Origin: DATBVX01 sp963810775
Lineage (GTDB): Bacteria; Pseudomonadota; Gammaproteobacteria; Steroidobacterales; Steroidobacteraceae
NCBI GenBank assembly: GCA_963810775.1
Contig: CAWEOT010000014.1
Span: 62,001 to 126,000 of the forward strand
Reading direction: 5' to 3'
Length of the DNA stretch: 64,000 nucleotides
Made by a program: the position numbers and the translations under genes. Shown here one piece after another: positions 1 to 9,492 of the stretch (position 1 is its first letter; each line of letters opens with the position of its first letter). The notes beneath the pieces were generated by a model that saw only the letters and a list, made by a program, of their open reading frames with translations, had not been told where the DNA came from and ran no database searches.

Positions 1-836
1 GCCGCGGCGTAAAGCTGGTGCAGATTCAGTTGCCGCATCCGGTGACGGGTCCGGAACAGCTTGTCGAAGCTTTCAAGGCGGCGCTCACGCCGCGAACGCG
101 AGTCATGAGCTTCAGTCACGTCCAGTACACGAATGGCTGTGTGCTGCCAGTGCAAGAACTCTGTGATCTCGCCCGCGCAAACAATGTCCTGAGCATTGTC
201 GATGGGGCACAGGCGATCGGGATGCTGAGCACATCGCTGCAAACCCTGGGCGCAGATTTCTACGTCGGCAGCTTCTACAAATGGCTTAACGGGCCGGCGG
301 GCGTCGGCCTGCTGGCGCTCTCACCTGCCGCACGTTTCAGGCTCTGGCCGCTCATCGTTGCTGGTCGCTACGACTGGGATAGCGCGGAGAGTTCCAATTC
401 GCCGCCGCCGCCTCAGGAACGCGCTACATGGCCGATGTCGCTGCGCAAGTTCAGCGCTGCCTTCACACAGCTGGCGCCACTGGCACTGAGCGTTCTGCCG
501 GCCATGGGGTTTCATCTGGAGGTGGGCCGCGAGCGGGTGATGGCCCGCATCCGCGAGCTCGCCTGGTACCTGCGGCTCGAACTGCAACGCCTGCCGGGGA
601 TCGAGATCCTCACCCCGGCGCATCCCAGTCTTTGGGCTGGCATCGTCACATTTCGCGTTCCCGGCTCGGACGGAGCCGCGCTCGCGAACGAGCTGGCACA
701 GCGTGATCGCGTCGTAGTGAGGTTTGTCCCGCAGGCGGCCGGACCCGGAGCGCTGCGTGCCTCTCCGCATATCTACAACGAGTTCGGCGATATGGATCGT
801 CTCGTTGCCTCGCTCAAGCGCAGGTTGCGCGCGTGA
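1..836 (+). CDS. Class V aminotransferase (cysteine desulfurase/epimerase-like), 5' end outside window
   Basis: Partial gene: the frame is open to the left edge, and the first in-window start-like codon (GTG at 18) is not the real start. The visible 272+ residues carry the large-domain signatures of fold-type I PLP enzymes of aminotransferase class V. These are the pyridine-contacting Asp in 'SIVDGAQAIG' and, about 26 residues later, the Schiff-base Lys in 'GSFYKWLNGPAGVG'. The C-terminal part ('IVTFRVPGSDGAALANELAQ', then 'RASPHIYNEFGDMDRLVASL') is the usual small domain of this family. Isopenicillin-N-epimerase-like and cysteine-desulfurase-like members cannot be told apart from this fragment. 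The substrate is unknown. Confidence 0.85.
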   Translation, partial: RGVKLVQIQLPHPVTGPEQLVEAFKAALTPRTRVMSFSHVQYTNGCVLPVQELCDLARANNVLSIVDGAQAIGMLSTSLQTLGADFYVGSFYKWLNGPAGVGLLALSPAARFRLWPLIVAGRYDWDSAESSNSPPPPQERATWPMSLRKFSAAFTQLAPLALSVLPAMGFHLEVGRERVMARIRELAWYLRLELQRLPGIEILTPAHPSLWAGIVTFRVPGSDGAALANELAQRDRVVVRFVPQAAGPGALRASPHIYNEFGDMDRLVASLKRRLRA

Positions 837-921
837 GCTGGCGCAGCGGTGTCGTCAGCCGTGACGACCAAGCGAAAGGGGCAGTACCATGCCGAGTCGA
901 TTGCAAGCAGGGAGATAGCGC

Positions 922-1317
922 ATGAGTCGCCTGATTGTCGCGGCCGTTTCGGCCGAATCGCGCTTCGTGGACGTCGCTGGCCGGCTGGTCCTGTTCGTCA
1001 GTGTTTCGCGGCAGGATGACGGTGCACCGGTCTCGGGTCTGAAATTGCAGCACTTTCGAATTGCCGCGCCGGCCGGAAGCGTGTACGGCCTCAATCTCGA
1101 AAGCGTTGAGGAAGCGAAGTGGGAAGGCCAGCAGCCCGAAGCCGCCGGCTGCTATTCGCTCAGCATTGCGTTCCAGAGCGATGCAATGAACGCCGAGCAG
1201 CGGGAGTGGATCGAGGGCGAGTTTTACGCGTTCGCCGTGCAGGTGCGCTTCAATGCGGGCGGCAACCAGATGCACTACGGACAGGCCGTGATCAGGGTCG
1301 AGAGCCTCGGCAAGTAG
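922..1317 (+). CDS. Small protein of unknown function
   Basis: 131 residues, ATG start preceded by a good Shine-Dalgarno (GGGAGA, about 908-915). It has no signal peptide, membrane segment or motif I recognise. The composition suggests a small beta-rich soluble protein (alternating hydrophobic strands such as 'RLVLFVSVSRQDDG' and 'FAVQVRFNAGGNQMHYGQAV'). It lies between the aminotransferase and dedA on the same strand, 15 nt before dedA, so it is probably co-transcribed with it. No function is proposed. Confidence 0.65.
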   Translation: MSRLIVAAVSAESRFVDVAGRLVLFVSVSRQDDGAPVSGLKLQHFRIAAPAGSVYGLNLESVEEAKWEGQQPEAAGCYSLSIAFQSDAMNAEQREWIEGEFYAFAVQVRFNAGGNQMHYGQAVIRVESLGK

Positions 1318-1332
1318 CGCACCGGGACTGCA

Positions 1333-1998
1333 ATGGAGTGGCTCCAGCCGTTGATTGACTTAGGGCAGACGCTTTATGACCTCGTGATGCACCTGGACCG
1401 GCACCTCGTCGAGCTGGTGTCGCGCTACGACAACTGGATATACCTCATCCTGTTCGTGATCATCTTCGCCGAGACCGGCTTCGTGATCACGCCGTTCCTG
1501 CCCGGGGATTCGCTGCTCTTTGCGGTCGGCGCACTGTCTGCAGTGGACACTTCGGACACGCTGCAACCGATCACAGCCTTTGCACTGCTCGCCGCCGCAG
1601 CGATTCTCGGCAACACGCTCAACTACGCGATCGGCCGCGCCGTAGGCCCGCGAGCTTTTTCCGGGAAAGTGCGTCTGTTGAAGGTCGATTACCTGCGCCG
1701 CACCGAACAGTTCTTCGAACGTCACGGCGGAAAAACAATAATCCTGTCGCGGTTCGTGCCCATCATCCGCACCTGTGCGCCGTTTGTAGCCGGCATCGGT
1801 CACATGAGTTACGGGCGCTTTCAGCTCCATAACTGCGTCGGCGGGATCGCCTGGGTCGCGATCTTCATCTTCGGCGGGTACCTGTTCGGCAACATTCCTC
1901 TGGTAAAAAACAACTTCGGAGTGGTGACGCTGCTCATCGTTGCCGTGTCACTAGTGCCGATCGCGCTGGCGATCATGCGTGGGAAACAGGCAGCTTGA
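1333..1998 (+). CDS. DedA/VTT family inner-membrane protein
   Basis: 221 residues, the usual length for DedA proteins. Recognised by the N-terminal membrane segment followed by 'ETGFVITPFLPGDSLLFAVG', the central 'NYAIGRAVGPRAF' and the conserved 'FFERHGGKTIILSRFVPIIR' stretch with its functionally important Arg residues, then 'FVAGIGHMSYGRF' and a C-terminal membrane pair. DedA proteins sit in the inner membrane and support membrane homeostasis; some act in recycling of lipid carriers such as undecaprenyl phosphate. The specific substrate cannot be read here. The stop codon overlaps the start of nhaB by 4 nt, so the two are translationally coupled. Confidence 0.9.
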   Translation: MEWLQPLIDLGQTLYDLVMHLDRHLVELVSRYDNWIYLILFVIIFAETGFVITPFLPGDSLLFAVGALSAVDTSDTLQPITAFALLAAAAILGNTLNYAIGRAVGPRAFSGKVRLLKVDYLRRTEQFFERHGGKTIILSRFVPIIRTCAPFVAGIGHMSYGRFQLHNCVGGIAWVAIFIFGGYLFGNIPLVKNNFGVVTLLIVAVSLVPIALAIMRGKQAA

Positions 1999-3485
1999 AG
2001 CCAGCGCAGATCTTCGACTCATTTCTCGGCCGGGCGCCGCGCTGGTACAAGGTCACGATCCTCGTGGTGCTGGCGTTGAACCCACTGGTGCTGGGCATGG
2101 CTGGCGCAACAGTGGCCGGCTGGCTCGTGCTCGCGGAGTTCATCTTCGTGCTCGCGATGACGCTCAGCTGCTATCCGCTGCAGCCGGGCGGCCTGTTGGC
2201 GCTCGAAGCGATCCTCATGGGCATGACGGACGCCGCGAAGGTTTACGAGGAGGTGGTGAGAGGGTTTCCCGTCATCCTGTTGCTGATCTTCATGCTGGCA
2301 GGAGTCTATTTTCTCAAGGAGTTGCTACTCACCGTTTTCACGCGCTTGCTGCTCGCGGTCCGCTCCAAGGCACTACTGGCTTTCAGTTTCTGCCTGGCTG
2401 CGGCGCTGCTGTCGGCATTCCTCGATGCGCTGACGGTCGTGGCGGTCGTCATAACGGTGGGTGCAGGTTTCTATGCTGTCTACCACCAGGTTGCATGCGC
2501 TCGTCGTGAGGAAGATGTGCATGAGCTCGCGGACGACTCACGCGTCGCGGCGACGTTTCGCGGCGATCTCGAGACCTTTCGCGCATTTCTGCGCAGCCTG
2601 ATCATGCACGCGGCCGTGGGAACGGCGCTGGGTGGCGTGTGTACGCTGGTCGGCGAGCCGCAGAATCTCCTCATCGGCGAACGGGCCGGCTGGAATTTCA
2701 TCGAGTTCTTCCTCAAGGTGGCACCGGTGTCGATGCCGGTGCTCGCCGTCGGGCTGGCGATGAGCGCGCTGCTGGAGAAGTTTGGATGGTTTGGTTATGG
2801 CGCCCCGCTGCCCGAGAGCGTCCGCCAGGAGCTCGTCGCCTGGGCGCGCGAGCAGGCGTCGCGCCGCACCGCCGCGCAGCGCTGGAATCTCTGGGTACAG
2901 GCGTTCGCGGTGCTGATCCTGATTTTGGCGCTCGGCTTCCATGTTGCGGAGGTCGGCCTCATCGGTCTGATGGTGATCGTGTTCGTGACCGCGTTCACCG
3001 GCATCATCGAGGAACATCGCCTCGGTGAAGCTTTCAGCGAAGCGCTGCCGTTCACGGCATTGCTCGTGGTGTTCTTCGTAATCGTCTCATTCATCAATGC
3101 GCAGGATCTGTTTCGCCCCGTGATGCAGGGGGTGCTGGCGCTCGAAGGACGCGAGCAGCTCGGCATGTTCTATCTTGCGAATGGAGTCCTCTCGGCCATC
3201 AGCGACAACGTTTTCGTTGCGACGATTTTCATCCACGAGATCGAACGGCCATTCAGCAGTGGCCTGCTGACCCGCGAGCAATTCGATGCACTCGCCGTGG
3301 CGCTCAACACCGGCGTGAATATTCCGAGCATCGCGACGCCCAATGGCCAGGCGGCGTTCCTCTTCTTGCTCAGCTCATCGCTCGCGCCGCTGATCCAGCT
3401 TTCCTACGGCAGAATGGTGTGGATGGCGCTGCCGTATTTCGTGCCGACCACGCTGGTCGGCCTGCTCGCGGTGCTGCAGCTCTGA
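1995..3485 (+). CDS. nhaB: Na+/H+ antiporter NhaB
   Basis: 496 residues, close to the roughly 510 of characterised NhaB. The N-terminus 'FLGRAPRWYKVTILVVLALN' and the internal 'TALGGVCTLVGEPQNLLIGE', 'NGVLSAISDNVFVATIFIHE' and 'ALNTGVNIPSIATPNGQAAF' stretches are typical of NhaB (ion-transporter superfamily). About a dozen hydrophobic segments are present. It exchanges cytoplasmic Na+ for protons across the inner membrane. The start is TTG at 1995, overlapping the dedA stop (TTGA). It converges on the MATE gene with only 5 nt between stops and no room for a separate terminator. Confidence 0.93.
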   Translation: MKPAQIFDSFLGRAPRWYKVTILVVLALNPLVLGMAGATVAGWLVLAEFIFVLAMTLSCYPLQPGGLLALEAILMGMTDAAKVYEEVVRGFPVILLLIFMLAGVYFLKELLLTVFTRLLLAVRSKALLAFSFCLAAALLSAFLDALTVVAVVITVGAGFYAVYHQVACARREEDVHELADDSRVAATFRGDLETFRAFLRSLIMHAAVGTALGGVCTLVGEPQNLLIGERAGWNFIEFFLKVAPVSMPVLAVGLAMSALLEKFGWFGYGAPLPESVRQELVAWAREQASRRTAAQRWNLWVQAFAVLILILALGFHVAEVGLIGLMVIVFVTAFTGIIEEHRLGEAFSEALPFTALLVVFFVIVSFINAQDLFRPVMQGVLALEGREQLGMFYLANGVLSAISDNVFVATIFIHEIERPFSSGLLTREQFDALAVALNTGVNIPSIATPNGQAAFLFLLSSSLAPLIQLSYGRMVWMALPYFVPTTLVGLLAVLQL

Positions 3486-3490
3486 ACCGC

Positions 3491-4978
3491 CTACTGCAGC
3501 CGGATCCTTTTCCAGGCGGCCGAATGCCAGCGGATGAACAGGGCCGCTCCCAGCGCAAAGACATATAAGAGTGCGGCGATCCAGCCGCCGACTGCGCCGA
3601 GTCCGAATTGCGGCAGAAAATCGACATAGCCCTGGCCGGGCGCGAACGCGAGCGCATGCGCCGCGGGAACGAACACGAACCACGACAGCACGATGACCAT
3701 GGCCGCGGGGACCGCTGCATCGCCCGCCCCGCGCAACGCCAGTCCGCTGCCGAGATTCAGGCCATCGAATATCTGGTAGCCCGCGGCGATCCAGACGAGC
3801 ACGCGACCGAGGGCAACGACGTCGGCCGCGTTGAGGTCCTGCGGGCTGACGAACCATGGCAGGAGCCAGGGACCAGCCACGGCCAGGACCACGCCGATCA
3901 GCGCCATGTAGCCGACCGAAAGTTTGATCGTCGCGTTGCCGAGCCGCATCGCCCATTCCTTGTCACCCGCGCCGATCGATTGACCCACCAGCGTGGTGCC
4001 GGTCAGCGCAAAGCCGACGGCCGGCAGATACGCGATCGAGGTCAGCATCATGACGATCTGTGTCGCGGCGCCGTCGACGCTGCCGAGCCGCACCGTCATG
4101 ATCTGGAACAGCGCAGTGCCGAGCAGATCTGCCGCGTAGAGCAGGCCCATCGGAAATCCGAGCAGGAACTGGCGCATCAGGCGTGCGGGCCGTAAACGCC
4201 ACATCTGCCGCGAGTGAAAGCGTGCGTTGACCTGGGGTGCAACGAACAGCCCCAGTGCAACGAGCCATCCGCTGAGCTGCGCCACGTTCGTGGCCCAGGC
4301 TGAGCCCGCGATTCCCATCTGCAGATCGAAGATGAAGAGCTGGTTCAGAAGCGCATTCAGTATCGCCACCAGCAGTGTGATGGTAAGCGTGATGCGCGGC
4401 CGCCCGATGCCATTGAAGAAGCCGAGCACCGCCCACAAGGCGACGCCACCGGGTGCGCCGATCATCCGAGGTACCCAGAATTCAAGCGCCAGACGCTCCA
4501 CCGCGGGCTCGAGCGCGAACGGATGCAGCATCGCCCGCCCGCTCCACGCGGCCGCGAGGAACAGTGGCACTGTGAGCAATGCTCCCCATTGCGCCATCCA
4601 CTCCGCCTGCGCTGCCCTGCGCCAACGCCGGGCACCGTGCGCCTGGGCAACCAGCGTCTGCACTGCAATGCCGACACCGCCGAGCAGCAGCACGAATACC
4701 AGCACCAGCAGATATACGGCGCCCATCGCAGCCAACGCTCGCGTCGATAGTCGGCCGACGAACCAGGTGTCGGTCAGATTCAGTACCGCCTGCACGGAAC
4801 TGTTGAGGACGAACGGCCAGGCGAGCGCGAGTACCGCGCGGTAGTCGACGTGCGGACGTCCCGCAGCATCCTGCCGCCGCGCAGGCAACAGGCGCACGTC
4901 TCCGGGGGCCCTGGAGGCAACGGTGTTCATGAGTGGCGGGACAAAAACGGCGCGCAGGATATCAGAAACGCGCGACAA
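3491..4978 (-). CDS. MATE family multidrug/cation efflux transporter
   Basis: About 480-495 residues. The likely start is the internal ATG at 4930 ('MNTVASRAPGD'), since the first 16 residues look unlike a MATE N-terminus; the longest frame starts at 4978. Two related halves of six membrane segments each are visible, beginning 'LALAWPFVLNSSVQAVLNLT' with 'DTWFVGRLS', the classic MATE first-helix signature, and repeating with 'GFPMGLLYAADLLGTALFQI'. It exports cationic compounds using a Na+ or H+ gradient. It sits tail-to-tail with nhaB, and the upstream end overlaps the 5' region of the divergent small gene. The substrate cannot be predicted. Confidence 0.9.
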   Translation of the reverse strand: MSRVSDILRAVFVPPLMNTVASRAPGDVRLLPARRQDAAGRPHVDYRAVLALAWPFVLNSSVQAVLNLTDTWFVGRLSTRALAAMGAVYLLVLVFVLLLGGVGIAVQTLVAQAHGARRWRRAAQAEWMAQWGALLTVPLFLAAAWSGRAMLHPFALEPAVERLALEFWVPRMIGAPGGVALWAVLGFFNGIGRPRITLTITLLVAILNALLNQLFIFDLQMGIAGSAWATNVAQLSGWLVALGLFVAPQVNARFHSRQMWRLRPARLMRQFLLGFPMGLLYAADLLGTALFQIMTVRLGSVDGAATQIVMMLTSIAYLPAVGFALTGTTLVGQSIGAGDKEWAMRLGNATIKLSVGYMALIGVVLAVAGPWLLPWFVSPQDLNAADVVALGRVLVWIAAGYQIFDGLNLGSGLALRGAGDAAVPAAMVIVLSWFVFVPAAHALAFAPGQGYVDFLPQFGLGAVGGWIAALLYVFALGAALFIRWHSAAWKRIRLQ

Positions 4979-5039
4979 GGACGTCCGCGCTCGGAGACAA
5001 TGCGGCTGCGATAATTCGGCCTCGTTGACTGCGATTCCA

Positions 5040-5426
5040 ATGCGATACGAATTTGCCGGGCAGTTTGAAACGGTCTATTCCGGCGCCCGGCCCGGTGAGC
5101 TGTCGCTGCGGCGCCTGCAGCGCAACCACGTCTGCGGACTTGAGCTGCACTTTGCGGCGGTGTCGAGCCACGACCTGCCATGGACTCTGGACGGAATCAT
5201 CGTCGAGGAAACTGGACCTGGGCTGTTCGGCATTCGCTCGGCGAGGGCAACCTATCGCGTTGCGGCGCGATCACTGCAGGTTCACGAGACCGCGCGGATC
5301 TACGGTCGTGCGCTGCAATTGGCGCGCTTTCCGTTTTCGCAACGCATCCTTTGGATGCTGCTGTTGTGGAGTGCGCGATTCACCTGGGGACAAAATCTGC
5401 TGCGCTGGCTGCGCCGAAATCGGTGA
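5040..5426 (+). CDS. Small protein of unknown function
   Basis: 128 residues from the ATG at 5040 ('MRYEFAGQFETVYSGARPGE'). The frame is open upstream to 4923, but that part overlaps the divergent MATE gene and looks non-coding. No clear Shine-Dalgarno precedes 5040. The sequence is beta-rich, then ends in a hydrophobic and basic tail ('ILWMLLLWSARFTWG', then 'LLRWLRRNR') that could lie on a membrane. I recognise no family. It precedes the oligopeptidase gene by 31 nt on the same strand. Confidence 0.5.
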   Translation: MRYEFAGQFETVYSGARPGELSLRRLQRNHVCGLELHFAAVSSHDLPWTLDGIIVEETGPGLFGIRSARATYRVAARSLQVHETARIYGRALQLARFPFSQRILWMLLLWSARFTWGQNLLRWLRRNR

Positions 5427-5457
5427 GCTGCTGCCGTGAAAAATCGGGGGAACATGG

Positions 5458-7629
5458 ATGCGACATTTGCGATTTGCTGCGATCCCGATCGTGACCGCGT
5501 TCACCGGGTTTGCACTCGGCGCCTGCGTACCACACGGCGTGCAGGGGGCCGGCTCGATGCGTGACGCATCGCACAGGGCAACGCCGCCACTCGCCGAAGC
5601 ACGGCCACAGCCCGTGCTGTCGCCCAATGGTGTGCGAATCGATCCGTATTACTGGTTGCGCGACGACACGCGACTCGACCCTAAGGTTCTGGGCTATCTA
5701 AGCGCCGAGAACGAGTACACCGACGCCGCGCTTGAGCCACTCAAGGCCTTGGAGGAAAAGATCTACCAGGAGATCGTGGCACGCATTCCGCAGGATGATG
5801 TCAGCGTGCCATATCGCAAGCGCGGCTACTGGTACGTCACGCGTCTCAAAGCGGGCAGCGAATACCCGATCTACGCGCGGCGCCGTGATGTCGCCGACGC
5901 ACCGGAGGAGCTATTGCTCGACGTCAACGAGCTCGCCAAGGGGCACGACTATTTCAACGTGGGCATTTACGTGCCGAGCTATGACAACCGGCTCATGGCC
6001 TACGCCGAGGACAGTGTCGGCCGCCGGCAGTACGTGCTGCGCGTCAAGGACCCGCAGTCTGGCGCCGTGCTTGCGGACACGATTGAGAATGTGGAGCCGG
6101 CCATCGTGTGGGCCGGCGATAGCAAGTCGTTCCTCTATGTTGAGAAGGACCCGGTGACATTGCTCGGGTTTCGTGTGCGGCGGCACTCGCTCGGCACCAA
6201 GGTCTCGGATGACCCGATCGTCTGGGAACAGACCGACACTACCTTCCACACCGACATCAGCGAATCGAAATCAGGGCGCTACATCTTCATCGGCACTGAA
6301 AGCACCGTATCGTCGGAGTGGTGGTATGCGCGCACCGACGATCCGGCGCTCAAGTTCAAAGTTGTGCTGCCGCGTGAGCGCGACCATGAGTATTCGATCG
6401 AGGATCTGGGCGGGGATTTCATCATCCGTACCAACTGGCAGGCGCCGAATTTCCGCATCATGCGCGCACCGATCGATTCTGCGGCCGATCGCAGCACCTG
6501 GCGCGACGTCATCGCGCATCGAGGCGATGCCTTTCTGCATGACTTCGATGTGTTCCGGGATTTTCTCGCGGTGGCGGAACGATCAGGCGGGCTGCGCAAG
6601 ATTCGCGTTAAAGCCTGGTCGGGTGGCGCGGAGCGACTCATCGAGGCGGACGAAGCTGCCTATACAGCCATGTTAGGTGCCAACCCGGAGATGGATTCGA
6701 ACCTGCTGCGTTACACCTACTCCTCGTTGACGACGCCGACGACGACCTATGACTACGACATGCAGGACGGGTCGCGCATCCTGCTGAAGCGCGATCCGGT
6801 TCCGCCACCGTTCGATCCGGCCAACTACCGCACTGAGTACCTGCACGCGCCGGCGCGCGACGGGCAGCAGGTGCCGGTCTCGATCGTCTACCGCAAGGGC
6901 TTCGAGCGCGACGGCCAGGCGCCGATCTTCCAGTACGGCTACGGTTCCTATGGCATCTCTAAGGATCCGATTTTTTCGCCCAGCTGGCTGAGCCTCCTCG
7001 ACCGTGGTTTCGTCGTGGCTATTGCGCACATCCGCGGCGGCCAGGAGCTTGGCCGTCGCTGGTATGACGACGGGCGCCTGCTGCACAAGGTGAATACCTT
7101 CACGGACTTCGTCGATGTCACCGACTACCTGGTGCGAGAACGCTGGGGAGCGCGCGAGAAGGTGATCGCGCACGGCGGCAGCGCGGGCGGCCTGCTGATG
7201 GGCGCCATCGCCAACATGGCCCCGGAGCGCTACCGCGTGCTCATCGCCGACGTGCCGTTCGTTGACGTCGTCACCACCATGCTGGATGAGTCGATTCCGC
7301 TCACCGCCGGCGAATACGATGAGTGGGGCGATCCGCGCGAAGCAGAATACTACGATTACATGCTGTCCTATTCGCCGTACGATCAGGTCGCCGCCCACGC
7401 CTATCCCGCGATGCTCGTGACCACCGGCCTCTGGGACAGCCAGGTGCAGTATTTCGAGCCGGCGAAATGGGTCGCGAAGCTGCGTGCCACCAAGACCGAT
7501 ACGCATCCGCTCCTGCTCCGCACCAACATGGAAGCGGGTCACGGCGGGCGGTCCGGGCGTTTTCGCAGATACCGCGAGACGGCGATGAAGTATGCGTTCC
7601 TGCTCGGACAGCTCGAAATCAATCGCTGA
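5458..7629 (+). CDS. Prolyl oligopeptidase family serine peptidase, oligopeptidase B-like, lipoprotein
   Basis: 723 residues, the usual size of S9A oligopeptidases plus a leader. The N-terminus is a lipoprotein signal ending in 'FALGAC', so Cys23 is probably lipidated and the enzyme faces the periplasm or outer membrane; E. coli oligopeptidase B lacks such a leader. The beta-propeller domain ('LSPNGVRIDPYYWLRDDTR' onward) is followed by the alpha/beta-hydrolase domain with nucleophile Ser575 in 'HGGSAGG', Asp660 in 'GLWDSQVQYFEP' and His695 in 'EAGHGGRSGRF', a complete catalytic triad. It would cleave short peptides, after basic residues if it is a true oligopeptidase B. Confidence 0.92.
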   Translation: MRHLRFAAIPIVTAFTGFALGACVPHGVQGAGSMRDASHRATPPLAEARPQPVLSPNGVRIDPYYWLRDDTRLDPKVLGYLSAENEYTDAALEPLKALEEKIYQEIVARIPQDDVSVPYRKRGYWYVTRLKAGSEYPIYARRRDVADAPEELLLDVNELAKGHDYFNVGIYVPSYDNRLMAYAEDSVGRRQYVLRVKDPQSGAVLADTIENVEPAIVWAGDSKSFLYVEKDPVTLLGFRVRRHSLGTKVSDDPIVWEQTDTTFHTDISESKSGRYIFIGTESTVSSEWWYARTDDPALKFKVVLPRERDHEYSIEDLGGDFIIRTNWQAPNFRIMRAPIDSAADRSTWRDVIAHRGDAFLHDFDVFRDFLAVAERSGGLRKIRVKAWSGGAERLIEADEAAYTAMLGANPEMDSNLLRYTYSSLTTPTTTYDYDMQDGSRILLKRDPVPPPFDPANYRTEYLHAPARDGQQVPVSIVYRKGFERDGQAPIFQYGYGSYGISKDPIFSPSWLSLLDRGFVVAIAHIRGGQELGRRWYDDGRLLHKVNTFTDFVDVTDYLVRERWGAREKVIAHGGSAGGLLMGAIANMAPERYRVLIADVPFVDVVTTMLDESIPLTAGEYDEWGDPREAEYYDYMLSYSPYDQVAAHAYPAMLVTTGLWDSQVQYFEPAKWVAKLRATKTDTHPLLLRTNMEAGHGGRSGRFRRYRETAMKYAFLLGQLEINR

Positions 7630-7666
7630 GGTGCTGGAGTAAGATCCCCACCTCGGCAGGTGTCGC

Positions 7667-9463
7667 ATGCGTATCACGAGACAATCTTTGCTGCTTGCGC
7701 TGTTGTATCTCGTCAGCAGCGCGGGCTTTTCGCACGACGATTTGATCGGCACGCGTTATGTCGCCATGACCGGCGTGGATGAGGGCGATTGCGATCACCC
7801 GCACGAACCGTGTCGCACCATCGCCTACGCCCTCACCCAGATTCCGCCGGGGGGCACGGTGAAGGTCGCGGACGGGTTCTACTCGGTCGAAGGTATCGAT
7901 GCTGACCTGCTGCTGCACGGGAAGAGCGGCGTGCTCGGCGGCTTCAGCGTGGACGACGAGTTCAAGCATCAGGACCTCGAACGCAGCCTCACGGTGGTTT
8001 ATGGATTGTCGCCGAGCGAACGCGAGCGGTTGCTGACGCGCGGCCTGAGGTTGATGGTCGACCAGGTCGTGAAGCGCGCCGAGCTTGCAGGAATCACGCA
8101 AGGTCCGGCCAGCCAGCGACCCGCTGCGCTCGCCGCGAGACAGGTCGCCGCAAATTGTGTGCAGGGCTTCGCCGGTGCGTTTCCGTGCCGCAATGTCGAC
8201 CTGCTGGCGCAGGTGCGGCTGACGGATCTGTCCACGCGCCCCGGCACGATGAGCAACATGTGGGGCTTCGTTGATCTCGACGACAACCGTGAGTACGCCG
8301 TGGTCGGGGTTTCAAACGCAACTGCAGTCATCGATGTGACCGATCCCGTCAATCCGCGCGAAGTGGGCTCGGTCCCTGGCAACAACAGCTTGTGGCGTGA
8401 GGTCAAGGTCTACCAGTTCTTCGATTCCGGGCTGAATCGCCATCGCGCGTATGCGTACATCAGCACCGAGGCAGCGCTGGGCGGGCTGCAGATCATCGAC
8501 CTGTCCAATCTCCCCTCGAGCGTGCAGCTGGCCAACACGCTCCAGGACTTCCAGACCTCGCACACGCTGCATGTATCAAACGTCGATTACGCCAGCAATG
8601 CGACGCTCGCCGGTCGCGAGGCTTTCCTCTACATCGCGGGCTCGAATCTCAACAGCGGGTCGTTTCGTATCTATTCGCTCGCCGATCCAGTCGTTCCGCA
8701 GCTCGTGACGGCGGCACCGGCCGGAACCGGCTACATGCACGACTCGACCACGCTCTTCATCACCGACAACCGCACCACGCAGTGCAGCCAGGGCCACAAC
8801 CCCTGCCAGGTGCTGGTCGATTTCAACGAGAGCACCGTCGATCTCTGGGACGTCACCGACAAGGCGCAACCGGTGCGTCTGAGTGCCACCGGCTACCCGG
8901 AGGCGCGCTACACGCATTCCGGCTGGCCGACTCCCGACCAGCGTTTCATCCTGGTGCACGATGAGCTCGATGAGCTGCGCATCGGCTTCAACACGCATCT
9001 CTATACGCTCGACATCGGCGATCTGGCGACGCCGCGCCTGGTGACGTCGTACCTCGGGCCGGACAGCACCACTGATCACAACGGCTACGCCAAGGGCGAT
9101 CGCTACTATGTCTCGCACTACCGACGCGGGCTGGAGATCTTCGATCTTGCCGCCCCGGAGGCGCTGCGCGAGGTGGCGCGCTTCGACACTTTCCTTTCGC
9201 CCGCGGACAACGTGGCCGGCACAGATGGCGCCTGGGGCGTCTATCCATTCCTGCCGTCGGGCAACATTCTGATCAGCGATATCGACAACGGGCTGTTCAT
9301 CCTGCGCGACCGCTCCCATGACGCTCCTGATCCGGTGCCACCCGCGCCGCCGTCAGACGGTGGTGGCGGCGGTGGCGGTGCGACCGATATCCTGTCGCTG
9401 TTCCTGGGTAGCGTCGCGCTTGGCGGGTACGCACGCCGGCGAATTGGCGCGCGACTGTCCTGA
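7667..9463 (+). CDS. Choice-of-anchor B family surface protein with GlyGly-CTERM tail
   Basis: 598 residues with a Sec signal peptide (cut near 'SSAGFSHD'). The body matches the choice-of-anchor-B family: repeated propeller-like blades of the type 'AVIDVTDPVNPREVGSVPG', 'LWREVKVYQFF', 'GLQIIDLSNL', 'SHTLHVSNVDYA', 'YARYTHSGWPT'-like and 'DHNGYAKGDRYYVSHYRRG'. The C-terminus has a Gly-rich run of seven glycines, one hydrophobic segment ('DILSLFLGSVALGGYA') and a final Arg cluster. This is the layout of GlyGly-CTERM sorting signals processed by rhombosortase on type II secretion substrates. The ligand or enzymatic role is unknown. Confidence 0.88.
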   Translation: MRITRQSLLLALLYLVSSAGFSHDDLIGTRYVAMTGVDEGDCDHPHEPCRTIAYALTQIPPGGTVKVADGFYSVEGIDADLLLHGKSGVLGGFSVDDEFKHQDLERSLTVVYGLSPSERERLLTRGLRLMVDQVVKRAELAGITQGPASQRPAALAARQVAANCVQGFAGAFPCRNVDLLAQVRLTDLSTRPGTMSNMWGFVDLDDNREYAVVGVSNATAVIDVTDPVNPREVGSVPGNNSLWREVKVYQFFDSGLNRHRAYAYISTEAALGGLQIIDLSNLPSSVQLANTLQDFQTSHTLHVSNVDYASNATLAGREAFLYIAGSNLNSGSFRIYSLADPVVPQLVTAAPAGTGYMHDSTTLFITDNRTTQCSQGHNPCQVLVDFNESTVDLWDVTDKAQPVRLSATGYPEARYTHSGWPTPDQRFILVHDELDELRIGFNTHLYTLDIGDLATPRLVTSYLGPDSTTDHNGYAKGDRYYVSHYRRGLEIFDLAAPEALREVARFDTFLSPADNVAGTDGAWGVYPFLPSGNILISDIDNGLFILRDRSHDAPDPVPPAPPSDGGGGGGGATDILSLFLGSVALGGYARRRIGARLS

Positions 9464-9492
9464 ACAAGTTGCAATCCGTTAAGGAGTGGTGC

